Assembly (NCBI GenBank): GCA_000827265.1
Contig: KN834776.1
Coordinates: 370,716 to 434,715, forward strand
Direction: 5' to 3'
DNA: 64,000 bases
Source: Collybiopsis luxurians FD-317 M1
Taxonomy: Eukaryota; Basidiomycota; Agaricomycetes; Agaricales; Omphalotaceae
Part shown: one piece after another, positions 35,795-47,258 of the stretch
How positions within the stretch are numbered: position 1 is the stretch's first letter
Layout: each line of letters opens with the position of its first letter
Program-made: the position numbers and the translations under genes
Notes under the pieces: generated by a model
Databases searched by the model: none
What the model was told of the DNA's origin: nothing
The model's input: only the letters and a program-made list of their open reading frames with translations

Positions 35795-37695
35795 AGCAGC
35801 AAAGGACGAAGTTGGGTTGAGAAAAAAACTTGGCGGTCAAAGCGAAAAAGCGAATCTATTATGTACTTGTATGTTGGTTCTAAAAGTGATCCACACTACA
35901 TAAGCCCCTCCACAAAACGTGTGCGTCCCCTGCGCCCGGGTCAAACCGTATGAGCGCAAACCGTTAGAGGATATTTTCTGGCTACCAATACTCCAAATAC
36001 TTCAAATACAAGTACTTACAACTTGTCATCCAAACTCGAACTCGTCCTCGAAAATGATGATACTTATTACGTGCAAGTAGGGCAAACAATCACCCTGGTC
36101 TCGAAAAACGAAGATATCTCGTCGAATACCATCCGAGAGCCGCCGTCTAAGGCAAATAACAATAATGAATTTGGATGCAAGACGACGGGTTTGTATTATC
36201 CGTCAGAGGAGACGTAGCTCGGTAAAAGGTGATTTCTCGAGAGGAACGATTCTTTCTAACCGTTTGACAACCAACGTAGTAGTTTCAAGGGCAAAGACCG
36301 TAAATTTGACAGGTGTATCTGAGGAAGTGGACGAGCGAGCTATTGCATGAGAACCGTTGAAGTGAATCCCGTTTCAAAGGATCGTTTCTTTGAGGAAACG
36401 TTTACCGTGGAGTGACCAAGATTGATAAGAGATACGTTGTAAATTTCTGCATGGCCATAATGGGAAGAATTGGTCGATATATGCGATTTGCTCTCCCGTG
36501 CACAAATACATACTTAAAATTCCTCGAGAAGCAGAATTAGCGCCGGGCGCTTGAAAATTGTTTCGGCAAGGTCGGCTTCCTCTCTGCCGCTCGACATTTT
36601 ACGGCAGTCATTGCTTCGCTCCATCTTCCAATGTCAGTTCAGAATTCGATCTTCAAACTCTCCTATCAGGGCAAATTTGGCAGCGATGGAGAACGACGGG
36701 GGCTACATTCTCCAGGGGCGAACCGGCCCCATTCAAGATATTTCGGCTGACATCGTCTAGCTTTCACCCCTTGAAATGGTTCGTCTCGCCAGACCTTGAC
36801 TTATAATCATCCTGATGTGTCTGCCCTATGTAGTGACTCTACAAGTGGCAGCATCCGCTTATTTGAGGCTTACTACCCTCACATATTCAACACCGTGACC
36901 CTCCTCAGGAAGGTAATGTTCATGAATCTTGAAACGCTGGTTCAGCGCAGCTCATATTCCTCACATAAGAAGTATTAATCTCGCTCGACGTGGTCTAATC
37001 CAATTTCCAACTGGAGGAGGCTTCAGGATGGTACCGATGCCGCTTCGAACCCTTACTGGACGACAGACCCTCTTCTGCTGGTGACATCGCCGAATTCTTG
37101 CCTCCTTTGGGGGATAATTCACCCGCACTAGTGGCGATTATTTCCTAGTGGAATTTCAGTTAGAATCTTCTCCGGCAAGCCAAAACGATGATGGATATAG
37201 ATACAGGGACGCCAGGTATATGGCTAGAGTGACGAGTCAGGTATACTGTTAAAAGGATATACATGTGGTTTTACTGAATTTTACAAATATACAGAACGTA
37301 TCAAAAGCGTGGCGTAGAGCAAGAGGGACCAGAGCAGATAGCAAGTAACGTCAACGATAGCAATCATTGTTCAAAAAAAGTAGAAAAAGGGATAGCGAGA
37401 GGAGCGAAAATGGGGTGCATACAGTAACAACACAACAGTTATACAAGGACCGATACTGAGAGAGGAATGCATACAGGGGAGCAGAGAAGCGATAGCAAAA
37501 TAAAAAACGACATTAATCAAGCAAGATCTGATAACGAGACAGGCATATGGAAAACAAGAAATGGACAGCGATGTCGCCCACAACGGCAGATAGGGTAGAT
37601 TTGACCCCGAGAGGGCACGCAACAAGACAAGCGGGATTAGGATGCGTGCATGCGAATAGCTCGTAAGTGCAAGATATTCCGAATCCGACTGTTCT
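35795..37695. other. Intergenic part of copy B
   Basis: It contains the upstream region of the GNAT-ankyrin gene, the ~0.7 kb present only in this copy, and a decayed plus-strand frame near 36.9-37.07 kb (HIRSINLARRGLIQFPTGGG). No intact gene is seen. Confidence 0.4.
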
Positions 37696-39476
37696 TCATA
37701 TTCCCCTTCCCTTTCCCTTGCGATCAAACTGGGAGGTACTTCGACCAGAGCGATGCGAACTGGAGCTGGAGCTTGAGCTAGAGGGCGGATGGGCGATTAT
37801 ACGAGCCGAGTTGGTAGTCGGCCCGCTCTGTGACGATGTGGATGAAGGGGGAGAAGGAGTTGATTCGTGACCTGGAGGTATACCCAATACCTCATGAGTC
37901 GGAGCAGATTGACCCGGGGCGAACTGGGGCAGTGGGGGCAAATGAAATGAAGGACGTGGAACCCCGGGAGCGCCGAAAGGGTCAGGACCGGCAGGATTGG
38001 GATAGTGTGTAGGCGGGAACTGTCTCTGAGGAGCGGTACTCTGCAGATGGTGGCGGTTAGACCAAGAACCGTGGTATAAACCTTGTACGGGCGGCGCATT
38101 GGCGTAAGCGAAGCTCCTCTGCTGCTGGTCTCCACCCATATTCATCGAATTAATCTCGGGATTCGACTGAATGCGGTGAGGAGAGTAACGCGTAGGGTTC
38201 GAGGGGGTGTAGGGAGATGTTCGAGCGCGAGCACGAGCGGTGTTGCTGCCAGAGCTGGCCATGTGGGAACTGGCACCGTCTTGAGACCTAGCTGGGGAAG
38301 CACGATCTTCAGTGTCATCGAAGCTCTCGTGGTCCCGCGAGTCTGCGCTTTGGTCTCGTCCGGCTTGCGAGTTACGAGACTTTCTTTTTCGTGGTCGTTT
38401 ATCTCCGGTCAGAGTCATATCCACCATCCAGTAGCTTCCCGATCCAGGTTCAGTTATGGGCCGAGGGACATTAAGAAATCTCCGTTTAAGCGATAGCAAG
38501 TGACGAATCGATTCCTAAAAAAAAAATAAAGTTAGCTACATAGACAAGTGTACCCTAAACCCACTCGCCTTCCATGATTGGTTTGCAGGGTCTCTAAAAA
38601 ATTCGAAACGTTGTTGAATAGCGCTAGAAATCTCTCGAAGAGAAAGTCGGTGGTTCGGGCTCCCAATGATCGCCACCTGGACGAGAGTGGCCAGCTTCGG
38701 CTTGGGCTTTACACCTGGAGGTGAATCGGGAAGAGCGTTTAGATTGACCGGGACATCGTCAGGAATGTTGAGTATATGGCGAAGGATTCTGACATTTTCC
38801 AGATGCTTGGTCTGTTGGGTTGGAATAGTCTCCGGAAGCGACTCAACTGAGCCTCTGTCAGAGCCTGAAGATGAAGAGGAGTGGTAGTTGGCCGCCGGCT
38901 CTCGATAATAAAACATATTTCCTGGACGATACTGAGACGTTTGACTAAAGTCTCGATAGTGAGTCGATTCGGTGGCGGTAGATTCGATCCAAGCCTGGTT
39001 CCCCCCCGTGCTGTCTCGGGAATAATAATCTGGAGTCATATTCGACGTCTGATATTGCGATGAGGGGTAGTACTGAACTTGAGATAGTGAGTGTGTGTCG
39101 TAGGCAGAAGAAGAAGCTGTTTGAGGAAGGCTATACTGTTAATAATATTAGCCAAATCAATCGCCACAAAAACCAAGAACTGCTTTACATGATCTGTCAC
39201 TCCATAGAGATCTTCCGGCCCCATTAGATAGCCCGAATATTGTTGTGGGGGGTCATTCTGGTCGTTATTATGGGCTGGATAGGAAGCATCTAACCCAAGT
39301 TGAAGGTGGCTGAAGTTGGAGGAACTGGAGCCGCCACCTGATCCTCGAGTATCGATACCCTCCTCTGTCGGGTGGCTATAGAGGCGAAGGTCGGAAATAT
39401 AATTGTCGCTCTCTTCAGTTTTTAGCGAGAGGGACTCGAGCCCGTATGAGGAGTCCCCGCCGGCAAATCCTGACAT
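37696..39476 (-). CDS. Forkhead transcription factor with divergent DNA-recognition helix
   Basis: Three exons (39189-39476, 38569-39135, 37696-38514) sum to 1674 nt, 557 residues. The forkhead domain spans about 235-320: LATLVQVAIIGSPNHRLSLREISSAI, then QQRFEFFRD, SWKESIRHLLSLKRRFLNVPRP and EPGSGSYWMVD. The layout fits the family, but the usual PYSY start is replaced and the recognition helix reads KESIRHLLSLKRRF, where most members have NSIRHNLSL. The flanks are Ser/Gln/Pro-rich and disordered; the C-terminus has a serine run and an RKRK basic patch. The intron inside the domain, between SWK and ESIRH, uses a GC donor (GCGAGT at 38568). The start ATG is within PMSGFAGG; no ATG lies further upstream in frame. 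It would act in the nucleus; the targets are unknown. Its 3' end is duplicated at 33.6-34.08 kb. Confidence 0.92.
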
Positions 39477-41783
39477 GGGTCTACTGAGTCGAGCCAATAG
39501 GGACCCACACAGCCAATCAAGAGAACGGCAAGCAGACGGAACAACGCGTGGGTAAGTTAGGGAGACTAAGGGAATAGAAATAAATAAGGACCCACAGAGG
39601 TGTCCTCGTCATGTCTCCAGGTGGCAAGCACAGCAACCAGAATTACAACCGAAAAGAGAGAACGAAAAGCTTGAAAAAAGACAAGTTCAGGTTGCCTTTA
39701 GAGGTGTATCTAGGGGGGCCTCGTTTGAAGAGTTGGCCATCTTTTAAAGAGTTCGCGCTCATGTCAGAAGAAAGATGTCTCCCAGGCGCAGTTTTTGCCT
39801 TTCTTGGTAATTTTTCTCGATTGGTTTTGATCGGGCACGATTCGATTGTGACCGACCCAGTTTTTTAGGCCTTCACACAGTGGCGTGACTGAGAACAGCC
39901 TTGAAAAGGTATTTTTCTACCTGCAGTGCCCTGCTTCCAGAATAGTACGATTGGTTCGGACCCAGTTCTGAAAAATATCCTTGAAAGGAAAAATAGAAGG
40001 CGCATGGCGCTCAGGCCGCCAGGATCCCGACTCTTTAAGGCGGGAGGGTTATTGGCTTTGTTGATTGATGAAGAAGCTACGGAATAAGATGGGGACTTCG
40101 AGTGGACGTCCAGCTTTGGAAAGTATTGGTTTTGGACCCACATTCTTGACGGTATGGCAGTGGGGGCAACGTGTGGTGGCTGATCTCTAATATGAAGTGA
40201 GAGCGGAAATTCCCGATTAGAGAGCACTTAGTAAAAGTTTCCGTAGCAATTACGAATAGTCACTCACCTACCTCTGGAGATTCTCGGTGTGCGTCGCGAT
40301 TATTCTACCTTCATTGTCACTGCACTCAACTGCTGAATTTGAGTTTTGACAAGATAACTCCTTCCGTCCCGCTCCAGCAGCTGCAGTTTCCCGTCGGGTT
40401 CCGCGGTTTCAGTTGACTTACATAGCTAGTCTGTAAAACGGGGGTTCAAAACCCATATTAGCGTCTTTTTAGGTCAGTAACTGACTTGAATATATGGTAA
40501 GGCTGGACAGTCGCAACTGAATATTCTTTCCTGTCATTTTCTTTAAGATGCACACAAATTCCTAATATACAACCTGTCAGAATTGTTACCAGGAGTACGA
40601 GTTTTGTATAAAACCCATGTTTCAACTGTACCATGACCGAAGCTCCTGCCCCTTGCCTTGCCTTACCATTCTATTCTCAAGTAGTGCCCTAGTTATCCGG
40701 GAATTTCTTCATCTGCAGTAGGACAAGCTCGCCCTCAACTATGTACTTGCTTGCTAAAGCGCCAGGAACTGAGGAAGGTCGACTCTATTGTATATATGTA
40801 CACGGCACGGTTCAACAGCCTCCATAGATCCCGGTCTTCAGAGATTCTCCCGGTGATGTACTACACAACAGCATCATCGTCTCTGGGACCGTCGGGTCAC
40901 GATCCTAAACCCCCCTTCCATCATTCGGACATCGTCCTCAGCCCTCCCCGAAAGGTAGTAGAACCCTTAAACAGGCTCAAGGAGACGTGGACGTGGAACA
41001 GACCCGTTTGTTTATACCGACATTGATACACCCACCGGCCAAGTGCGTGCGTGGCAATCACCCGCACTATAAATGTACAGCTTGTATGATCTTGACGTAG
41101 GAATTGAATTTTCATGAATACGATCTTCAAGAACCATCATGTCGATTCACTCGATACACCGATCCCTGCAGAGCAAACCTTTTTTCCCCTGACGATAACC
41201 GGAAACTGGAAGTTTAATGCAATCGAAGGGAAGAGAAAAAGAAAAGGTGGAATCTTTCGGAGAACCCTGACTGTAGCCGATGGGACCAGCCGACGGGACA
41301 TTCTCTCAAGACAACTATCCTATCAGGATATCAAATGATGTAGGCTTTTCCATTATGAAAGAATTACATACTTTGCTGTGGTCGCAAGACGGCGACCTGT
41401 ACAAGAGCCATGCAGGAAGTCCACTGGTCAGGACCAACACTGCTCTGTGCTTGTGGGTGGACTCCGCGATATGTTGCCTGCAGTGTAGGGTAAGTGCGAT
41501 CTGCTAATCATTTCGCGTCAGACCTGGACATAGATACGAGACAGTCATTATTTACCTTCAGGACTTAAAAATACTGAATGCAAACTCGTCAAAATCTAGG
41601 TAAACTCCCGTTCCAGAATCAAAGTTATCATTGAGAGAAGAGTAGATTGAGGTACGGAATTATTCGTAAGAGTACATTCTTCGGTGTAGATGTAGCAAAG
41701 AAAGAAAAGGTATGTAATCAAGAAGTCAAGAAAAAAGTCGTTTTAGGAAACTACATCGAATTGTGTCAAAAATCACACCGTGT
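39477..41783. other. Intergenic
   Basis: This stretch of 2.3 kb has no recognised gene. Open frames of 85 codons (plus, 39611-39868) and 120 codons (minus, 39865-40227) match no family and lack splice context. The part next to 39476 should hold the forkhead promoter. Confidence 0.4.
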
Positions 41784-42511
41784 CTAAGGTATGCCTTCAC
41801 CCTCCTTCACTCTAATCTCGACAACCTCGACCTCGTACTCGTTGAGAGCGGAGTTGGTGGATGAGACGGACGTGGATACGAAGCCGCTATTGGGAGGGGA
41901 GGTCGACGCGACATCTGGAGAGGAGTCAGATATAGTGATCAGAAGGTAGAAACTGATGGGACGAACATCTGTCTTTGATGTAAGGAGGAACAAAAAGATC
42001 CTGTACAAAAGTTCAGTAAAAAAAATGGAAATTTACTGCCAGCAAGACTGACTTGATTCCACACGAAACCTTGACTGCGCTGAATCGTAAGAATAGGGCG
42101 AAGGGTGAAGACGTGGTGACGCTGCCTAGGACGTCTACGATGTTTCTTGGGCGGCTCAGGGACCGGTTCGGCTTCAGTAGCTTTCTGCTTTCCCTTCACA
42201 TCCTTCCTGTTCTCTACAGGCCTCTTTATTTCGCCTCCTTCGGTCTTATCCGCGCCTTCTTCGTCAATGTCCATATCGAGATCATTCGAGTCATCTGAAG
42301 GCCGTTCGCCATCTTGCTCCTCGATATCCGAGTCATTGATATTATCATTGTCATCAGAAGAGTTATGATAGTCTTCATCGTCTTCAGAGCAAGATTCTGA
42401 GCCACTCTCGCTGTAGTCGTCGTCGTAAGGAATCTGCTCGTAGCAAGCCCAAGTTGGCGGCGAAGCAGCCCTACCGATAGGTCGACAGCGGAAGGGAGCT
42501 GAGGAACTCAT
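41784..42511 (-). CDS. Small acidic conserved fungal protein of unknown function
   Basis: Three exons (42053-42511, 41967-42000, 41784-41914) sum to 624 nt, 207 residues. The N-terminal part is very acidic (Glu/Asp/Ser-rich, about residues 28-90), followed by a basic patch (PPKKHRRRPRQRHH). The conserved-looking core is LRPILTIQRSQGFVWNQDL, FVPPYIKDRYVASTSPPN, and the C-terminus ends YEVEVVEIRVKEGEGIP. The small second exon restores FVPPYIKDR-YVAS in frame, which supports the model. The acid/base pattern suggests a nuclear or chaperone-like protein, but no function is known. Confidence 0.75.
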
Positions 42512-43383
42512 GATAAGCTTTGACTATTGGTGGTTATATGGAAGTATAAAGTCAAGAGACTACGCAACGAGGAAGGCTCGTGTTGGTCGAAATCAAAGAG
42601 TTCCGTCTTGAGCGCTTGTTCCTGCTCCCCTAAGCGCCAGTGGGAACGTGGCTGGGCGCTTATTTATTTTCTACACCCACTTGCCGCTCACCGGGTCCAC
42701 TCGATAGTACTTGAGATGTAAGTACTCTACGTCGTCGGACATTGTAACATTTATCAAAGGGTAATTTATGATTCTCAAAGGGCAAATTTTTCTACTCGCA
42801 GGCCGGTATCGTGATTCATCTGGGGACTGGAATGCCTCAGCAATCCGAGAGGCGTATTGCTCGACCAATATTCATTTATCCTTGCATTTCCTCTTGTAAT
42901 TGTCTTAGGAGTAAGTTCATAGATTCTGACCATTTGATCCTTTCTGGAGCTACATATGATTCATGATAGAAACCGTACGCCGGTGGAAAGCTGACTGAAC
43001 TTTTTCGAGAAGCACGTTTGTTGCCCGAAAAAACTCCTTTCATTGATGGGTGCTATGCAAGCGGTGACTCTATTCTTAGAGCCTAAACATAGATGTGACC
43101 TTGACATTCGGTGATCTCTATGTATATCTTTGCGGACGATTCTCAAATATCACGTCCCGTACATTTCGTTGCTTCCACCTGGAGGACGTGTCGCAAATAG
43201 TCCTACTGTTTACTGGGGTCATTTATGGCCGCCCAGACACTTCCTTTGAGATTGAGCCGAATTGAGGTAAGAGTGTTAGACTTCCTATTTTGGAACGAAT
43301 GACAGGTGTACATAACTGCTTGGGCCGCCGGCAACATTAGATTTGTTTTCTGCCACGTCTGTCTAAACCCACCTTTGTTCTCT
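42512..43383. other. Intergenic
   Basis: No gene was recognised between the divergent acidic-protein gene and the GNAT-ankyrin relic. The first ~200 bp are presumably the promoter of the acidic-protein gene. Confidence 0.35.
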
Positions 43384-44726
43384 ATGACCATGTCGACTCT
43401 ATCCAATTTCCAGAAGATCTCGCTCTTCGACTGCACTCCAGATTTTCCCGACGACGAAATCTCGGTCTCAGTTTACTCGGCAGATTATGGGGACCCTCAA
43501 GCACTGGAGCCGCGGTGCAACCGCCACTCTGCAAACCGTTCTGGTGGATAAGCCCGAACGCCACTCGCCCAATGGGATTTTGGACGCCCATGCTCAGGAA
43601 GCAGCCGGTTTCAGTAGCGCAATCTTTGACAATCGTAGATTTGTCAAACGCGAGCAGATCGAACCTGGCTTCCGTAGTGGGTCAGGTTGCTGAAGTGAGG
43701 AGATGAAGAAAAGCAAGTTCATCTGGATTGGAAAATGATTCCAGGTAGATATTGTTCCAAATGTCATCCTCAGGAAAACGCAACTGACTGAACTAGTTTA
43801 GAGGTCAGGGTGTGGGTCGAGGCTGCTCCGGGAATTATTGAAGTTTGTTCGAATTGGGAACCTGGTATATTGCTCGCTCGCGCATGTCAGTAGCTAGAAG
43901 GACGAATTCCAACGACTACGACCAAAAGGTGATCAATTCTATTCCAGTTATGCTGTCATTCTACTGGCTCTGATTAACACGGATTTCATAGGATTGGCCA
44001 CACACAGTCTCCGCCATTTTACCGATGCTTCCCACCCCTTCACGAACCGTCTCTCCAAATACTGACGCGGAATCCCTGCGAGAGTTCCTTCCGCTTAATG
44101 ATACGCCCATCTCTCCGAGAGGATATTCCGCGAAATATCCACTCCAGAACGCGATCACTACATCTGTCGAATACCGAATCGCCGAGGTTATCCAGTCATC
44201 CAACGATGGTGATCACCACCTTCGCGACAATACAGGCGCCACGCTACTCTTTCTCGCCGCTGTTGCGTGCAAACCTGCTGCTCGTCGCAGACTCCTTACA
44301 GTTCATATGAATGTGGATTTGAAGCGTAGTAAACGAGTCGATCTTACTCCACTTGAACGCGCACAGGAAGCTACGGGTGCTATGCAAAATTTCACGCAGA
44401 TGTTTAAAGCTCAACAAAGTTCAGGGCTTTCAGACACTTTCCTTACGGCGATACATCTGCTGAAACAAACTGTCGGTGACGAAACTGTTCAGGGTGTTTC
44501 CCTGGAGGACTACATTAAGGCTCGAAGATATGGATGTACATGTGGCTCATGTCAAGAGGGCTGGCTATCCCCGCGAATGAAACTTTGTCTTCAATGCAAG
44601 CACGGTTCTACTAGATATCGAGTGCCAATGTCTGACATCACTTCCCAGATCCAGCAGATATTCCGAGATCATCAGGCAGTAGGCGGAAGAAACACTTCGA
44701 ATGTAAATGTTATGAGGATGCGGTAA
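43384..44726 (+). pseudogene. Third GNAT-ankyrin copy, decayed, with a Cys-rich tail
   Basis: The segments follow the order of copies A and B but on the opposite strand: NFQKISLFDCT near 43400, EPGFRSGSGC near 43660, GQGVGRGCSGN near 43805, and HGFHRIGHTQ near 43978. A long open ankyrin-like frame (44025-44726) follows. Lesions include a frameshift between the first two segments, TGA in place of the Trp codon of the GCWG motif (43690-43692), and frame changes after GQGVG and GHTQ. The 3' part remains open for 233 codons and ends with YGCTCGSCQEGWLSPRMKL and a further CLQC, a zinc-ribbon-like cysteine cluster absent from copies A and B. The 3' half alone could still be translated from the ATG at 44025. 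Confidence 0.75.
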
Positions 44727-45464
44727 TCTTATCGGCCTCGGAGTTCATCTCCCCCACCAATACCCCGTCTCCAAAATGTTTTGCGCCGGGTACGGAGCAC
44801 TCTTCCGCCTCGTAGGCGGTTTGCTGGATAGGAGAGGCACAAACGCCGTTTGGCATCTGGACATGCCCGGTCGGCCGGTTTCCCGGGCCTTAAGTTCGGC
44901 CCCATTGCGATAGTAGTGGGCATTGGGTACGTTTTGGATGAAATCATTCATTCTACAGAAAATTCATGGTAGAATGGAGATTTATATGAAGTCGAAGGCT
45001 GGAATAGTCTTGCCCCTTGCGCGAATAGCGATGGCTATCGTTTGGTGCGGGAAAAAGTTGGACTAGATGCCACGGATGCTTTGGGTCCTTATGCTTATTC
45101 TGACGGTGACCTTGGTTCTAAAGAAGATGAATTTAATGAAGATTAAGCGGATTCTTTCGGGTTTGAGAAGTAGTGGCACAATTAACATGACGCAGATGTA
45201 GAAAACTCTGAAAGTGGTGTTTGCGTAGGAAGAAAAAAGTTTGTTTTTGATGTACTGTGTAGCAAAGATCAAATATAACGGTATATAGCAAATCGACGGT
45301 TAAAATTCATATAATCTGAGGCTTGGCGCAAAAGAGAGGAACGAGAGCGGTCATGTCATACGTAAATGTCGTCTTGGAAAGATTGCAGTCTCGTGGGTAC
45401 GGATGTGAGTAAAATTTTCCCTGTTCCTACTAGTTCAATCATAAAGGCATATGCCATTCATCCT
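44727..45464. other. Intergenic between convergent genes
   Basis: No gene was recognised. The stretch is the 3' flank of both the GNAT-ankyrin relic (plus) and the amidohydrolase (minus). Confidence 0.4.
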
Positions 45465-47258
45465 TCACTTCGCACTAGAAAGACCCGCTCCTTTCCGAAG
45501 CAATTTGGAAATAAGGTCAGCCATTTCCGAGTTATCCGCAGGTGGAGGAATAGGCTTGAGTTTGTGCTGTCGTCCGCGAGCCTGTAAACAAAGTTAAAAT
45601 TCGGCCGAGGAGGGAAATAGAGCATGCTGATTCACCATCACGAAGCGAGGGTTCTGAAATGCTTCGACACTTTCCAGCGGATTCCCAGCGAAAGCTACAA
45701 TGTCAGCGGACATGCCCGGAAGAAGCTTGCCTGTGACAGAGGCCAGGCCGCAGACGTCACTGGCCTGGTCAGTAGCAGAAGCGATTACCTCCCGCAGAGT
45801 ATAACCGGCTTCGATAAGGACGGAAAGACCGTCAGCGTATCTCTCAAAAGGACACAAGCCTGCATTTCATCGGGGTCAAGGTGAGAATCTATGTTCTTCA
45901 AATGACCCAGAATGACATCGGTACTCACCTATCCCATTGTCTGTACCTACAATCATCCGAACACCATGTTGACGCAGTCTGGAAAGGTTCTTTAATACAT
46001 GCTCTCGTGCGTCCCAAGGACAGAAATAGTCCTTCTCCATGCAGGCGGTATTCATTGTCGGGCAGACAGCGACATTTTTGGCTACAATCTTCTTGGCAAT
46101 CTCCTCGTCGAATCTTGTTCCGCCCTCTACATAGGATATTCAAGGAAAGATCAGGACAGGTAGTTGGTATAGATATAATTACCAACGCTCCATGCACAAT
46201 GTTCTATACAGTCAAATCCCGCGTCGACTGCACGTTCGATACCTTCGAGACCTGTAGATACAAAAATATACCCCCGAAATTGAAGCAGGAGGAAAGAAAT
46301 ACTGACCAGTGGCATGTGTGGTGACGGGAATGTTATGAGCATGAGCTTCCTCCGCGATTGCCCGGAGCTCTTCGATGGAGTAACGCGCTTTTTCAGGGGA
46401 GCTACCGGGTGTGAGGAACCCTCCTAAAGTGCGCGCTGATATGTCAGATGGTGCAAAGACTAGAAGATGCATTTCAGAGCCTAGCATACTCACCCGTGGT
46501 CATAACCTTGATCACATCGACTCCCTAGCGCCGAGGCATTGATCAAAGCTCATTCGCAGGGAACAGACATAAAGCGATAAGCAACTAACCTCTTTTACTC
46601 TTTTCCTAGCTTCCTCACGACAGCCATCGACTCCCGAAGCGATGCCGCCCCAAGCATTGGCGTGTCCACCTGGAACAGTGATAGGCGCGTTCGCTGAAAG
46701 AATGCTATCGAGTAATTTAGTAAGTTTGGAATGAAACACTGCACAAAATAACTAAGGTTAAATTAGCACCTACCGCGGTCCTTGAGCTAATCCCGTGTTG
46801 ATACGCTCTCTGAATTCGGTCGAGAATGTGCCGGGACACCCCAAGTCTCTGACTGTAGTGACACCAGCGTCTAGAACCCGGGAACAGTTCGTCTGCATTC
46901 GCGCGAATAACTCTTCTCCTTGCAGCTGGATACCACCGGTAGTGGCGAATGAGGATGGATCCATGGAAAGATGAACATGGCAGTCGAATAGACCAGGCAT
47001 GAGCGTAAGATCTCCAAGGTCCAAAACCGAAGTATCGGGAGGTAATGTTGGCTGAATCGTGAGCCAGGAGCCCGAAGCAACAATTGTATCGCCTTGCACC
47101 ACTACGGCTCCATCTTGAATGATCTCCGCATTACTGGAGAGAAGCAAGCGTGCAGCGCGAATAGCAGTCGCTCCCGCCAGTGAGGAAACCTCGACGGAGG
47201 ACCCTGGACGTCGATCAGGGGTTGTAATCGTTTTCAGTGGAGAAGGTATTTGCGACAT
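45465..47258 (-). CDS. Amidohydrolase-superfamily metal-dependent hydrolase
   Basis: Eight exons (46774-47258, 46590-46704, 46494-46524, 46307-46423, 46183-46251, 45929-46126, 45636-45859, 45465-45581) sum to 1356 nt, 451 residues. The layout is that of imidazolonepropionase-like or prolidase-like amidohydrolases. A small N-terminal beta-domain ([22 protein letters not shown] with the HxH metal pair) is followed by [24 protein letters not shown] and [12 protein letters not shown]. Next come VTTHATG and CIEHCAW (later metal histidines), GTDNG (the usual catalytic Asp region) and a C-terminal [24 protein letters not shown]. Such enzymes hydrolyse amide, lactam or ester bonds at a binuclear metal site; the substrate is unknown. 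No signal peptide, so it is probably cytosolic. Exon 2 could start at either of two acceptors; [13 protein letters not shown] keeps frame. Confidence 0.92.

Larger units (their letters stand above)
34074..38051. repeat. Tandem segmental duplication, copy B (3.98 kb)
   Basis: This is the right-hand copy of the direct repeat described for 30838-34076. It carries the intact GNAT-ankyrin gene and runs into the 3' part of the complete forkhead gene. The ~0.7 kb unique to this copy (35.83-36.54 kb) has no obvious terminal repeats, so it may be an insertion here or a deletion in copy A. Confidence 0.88.
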
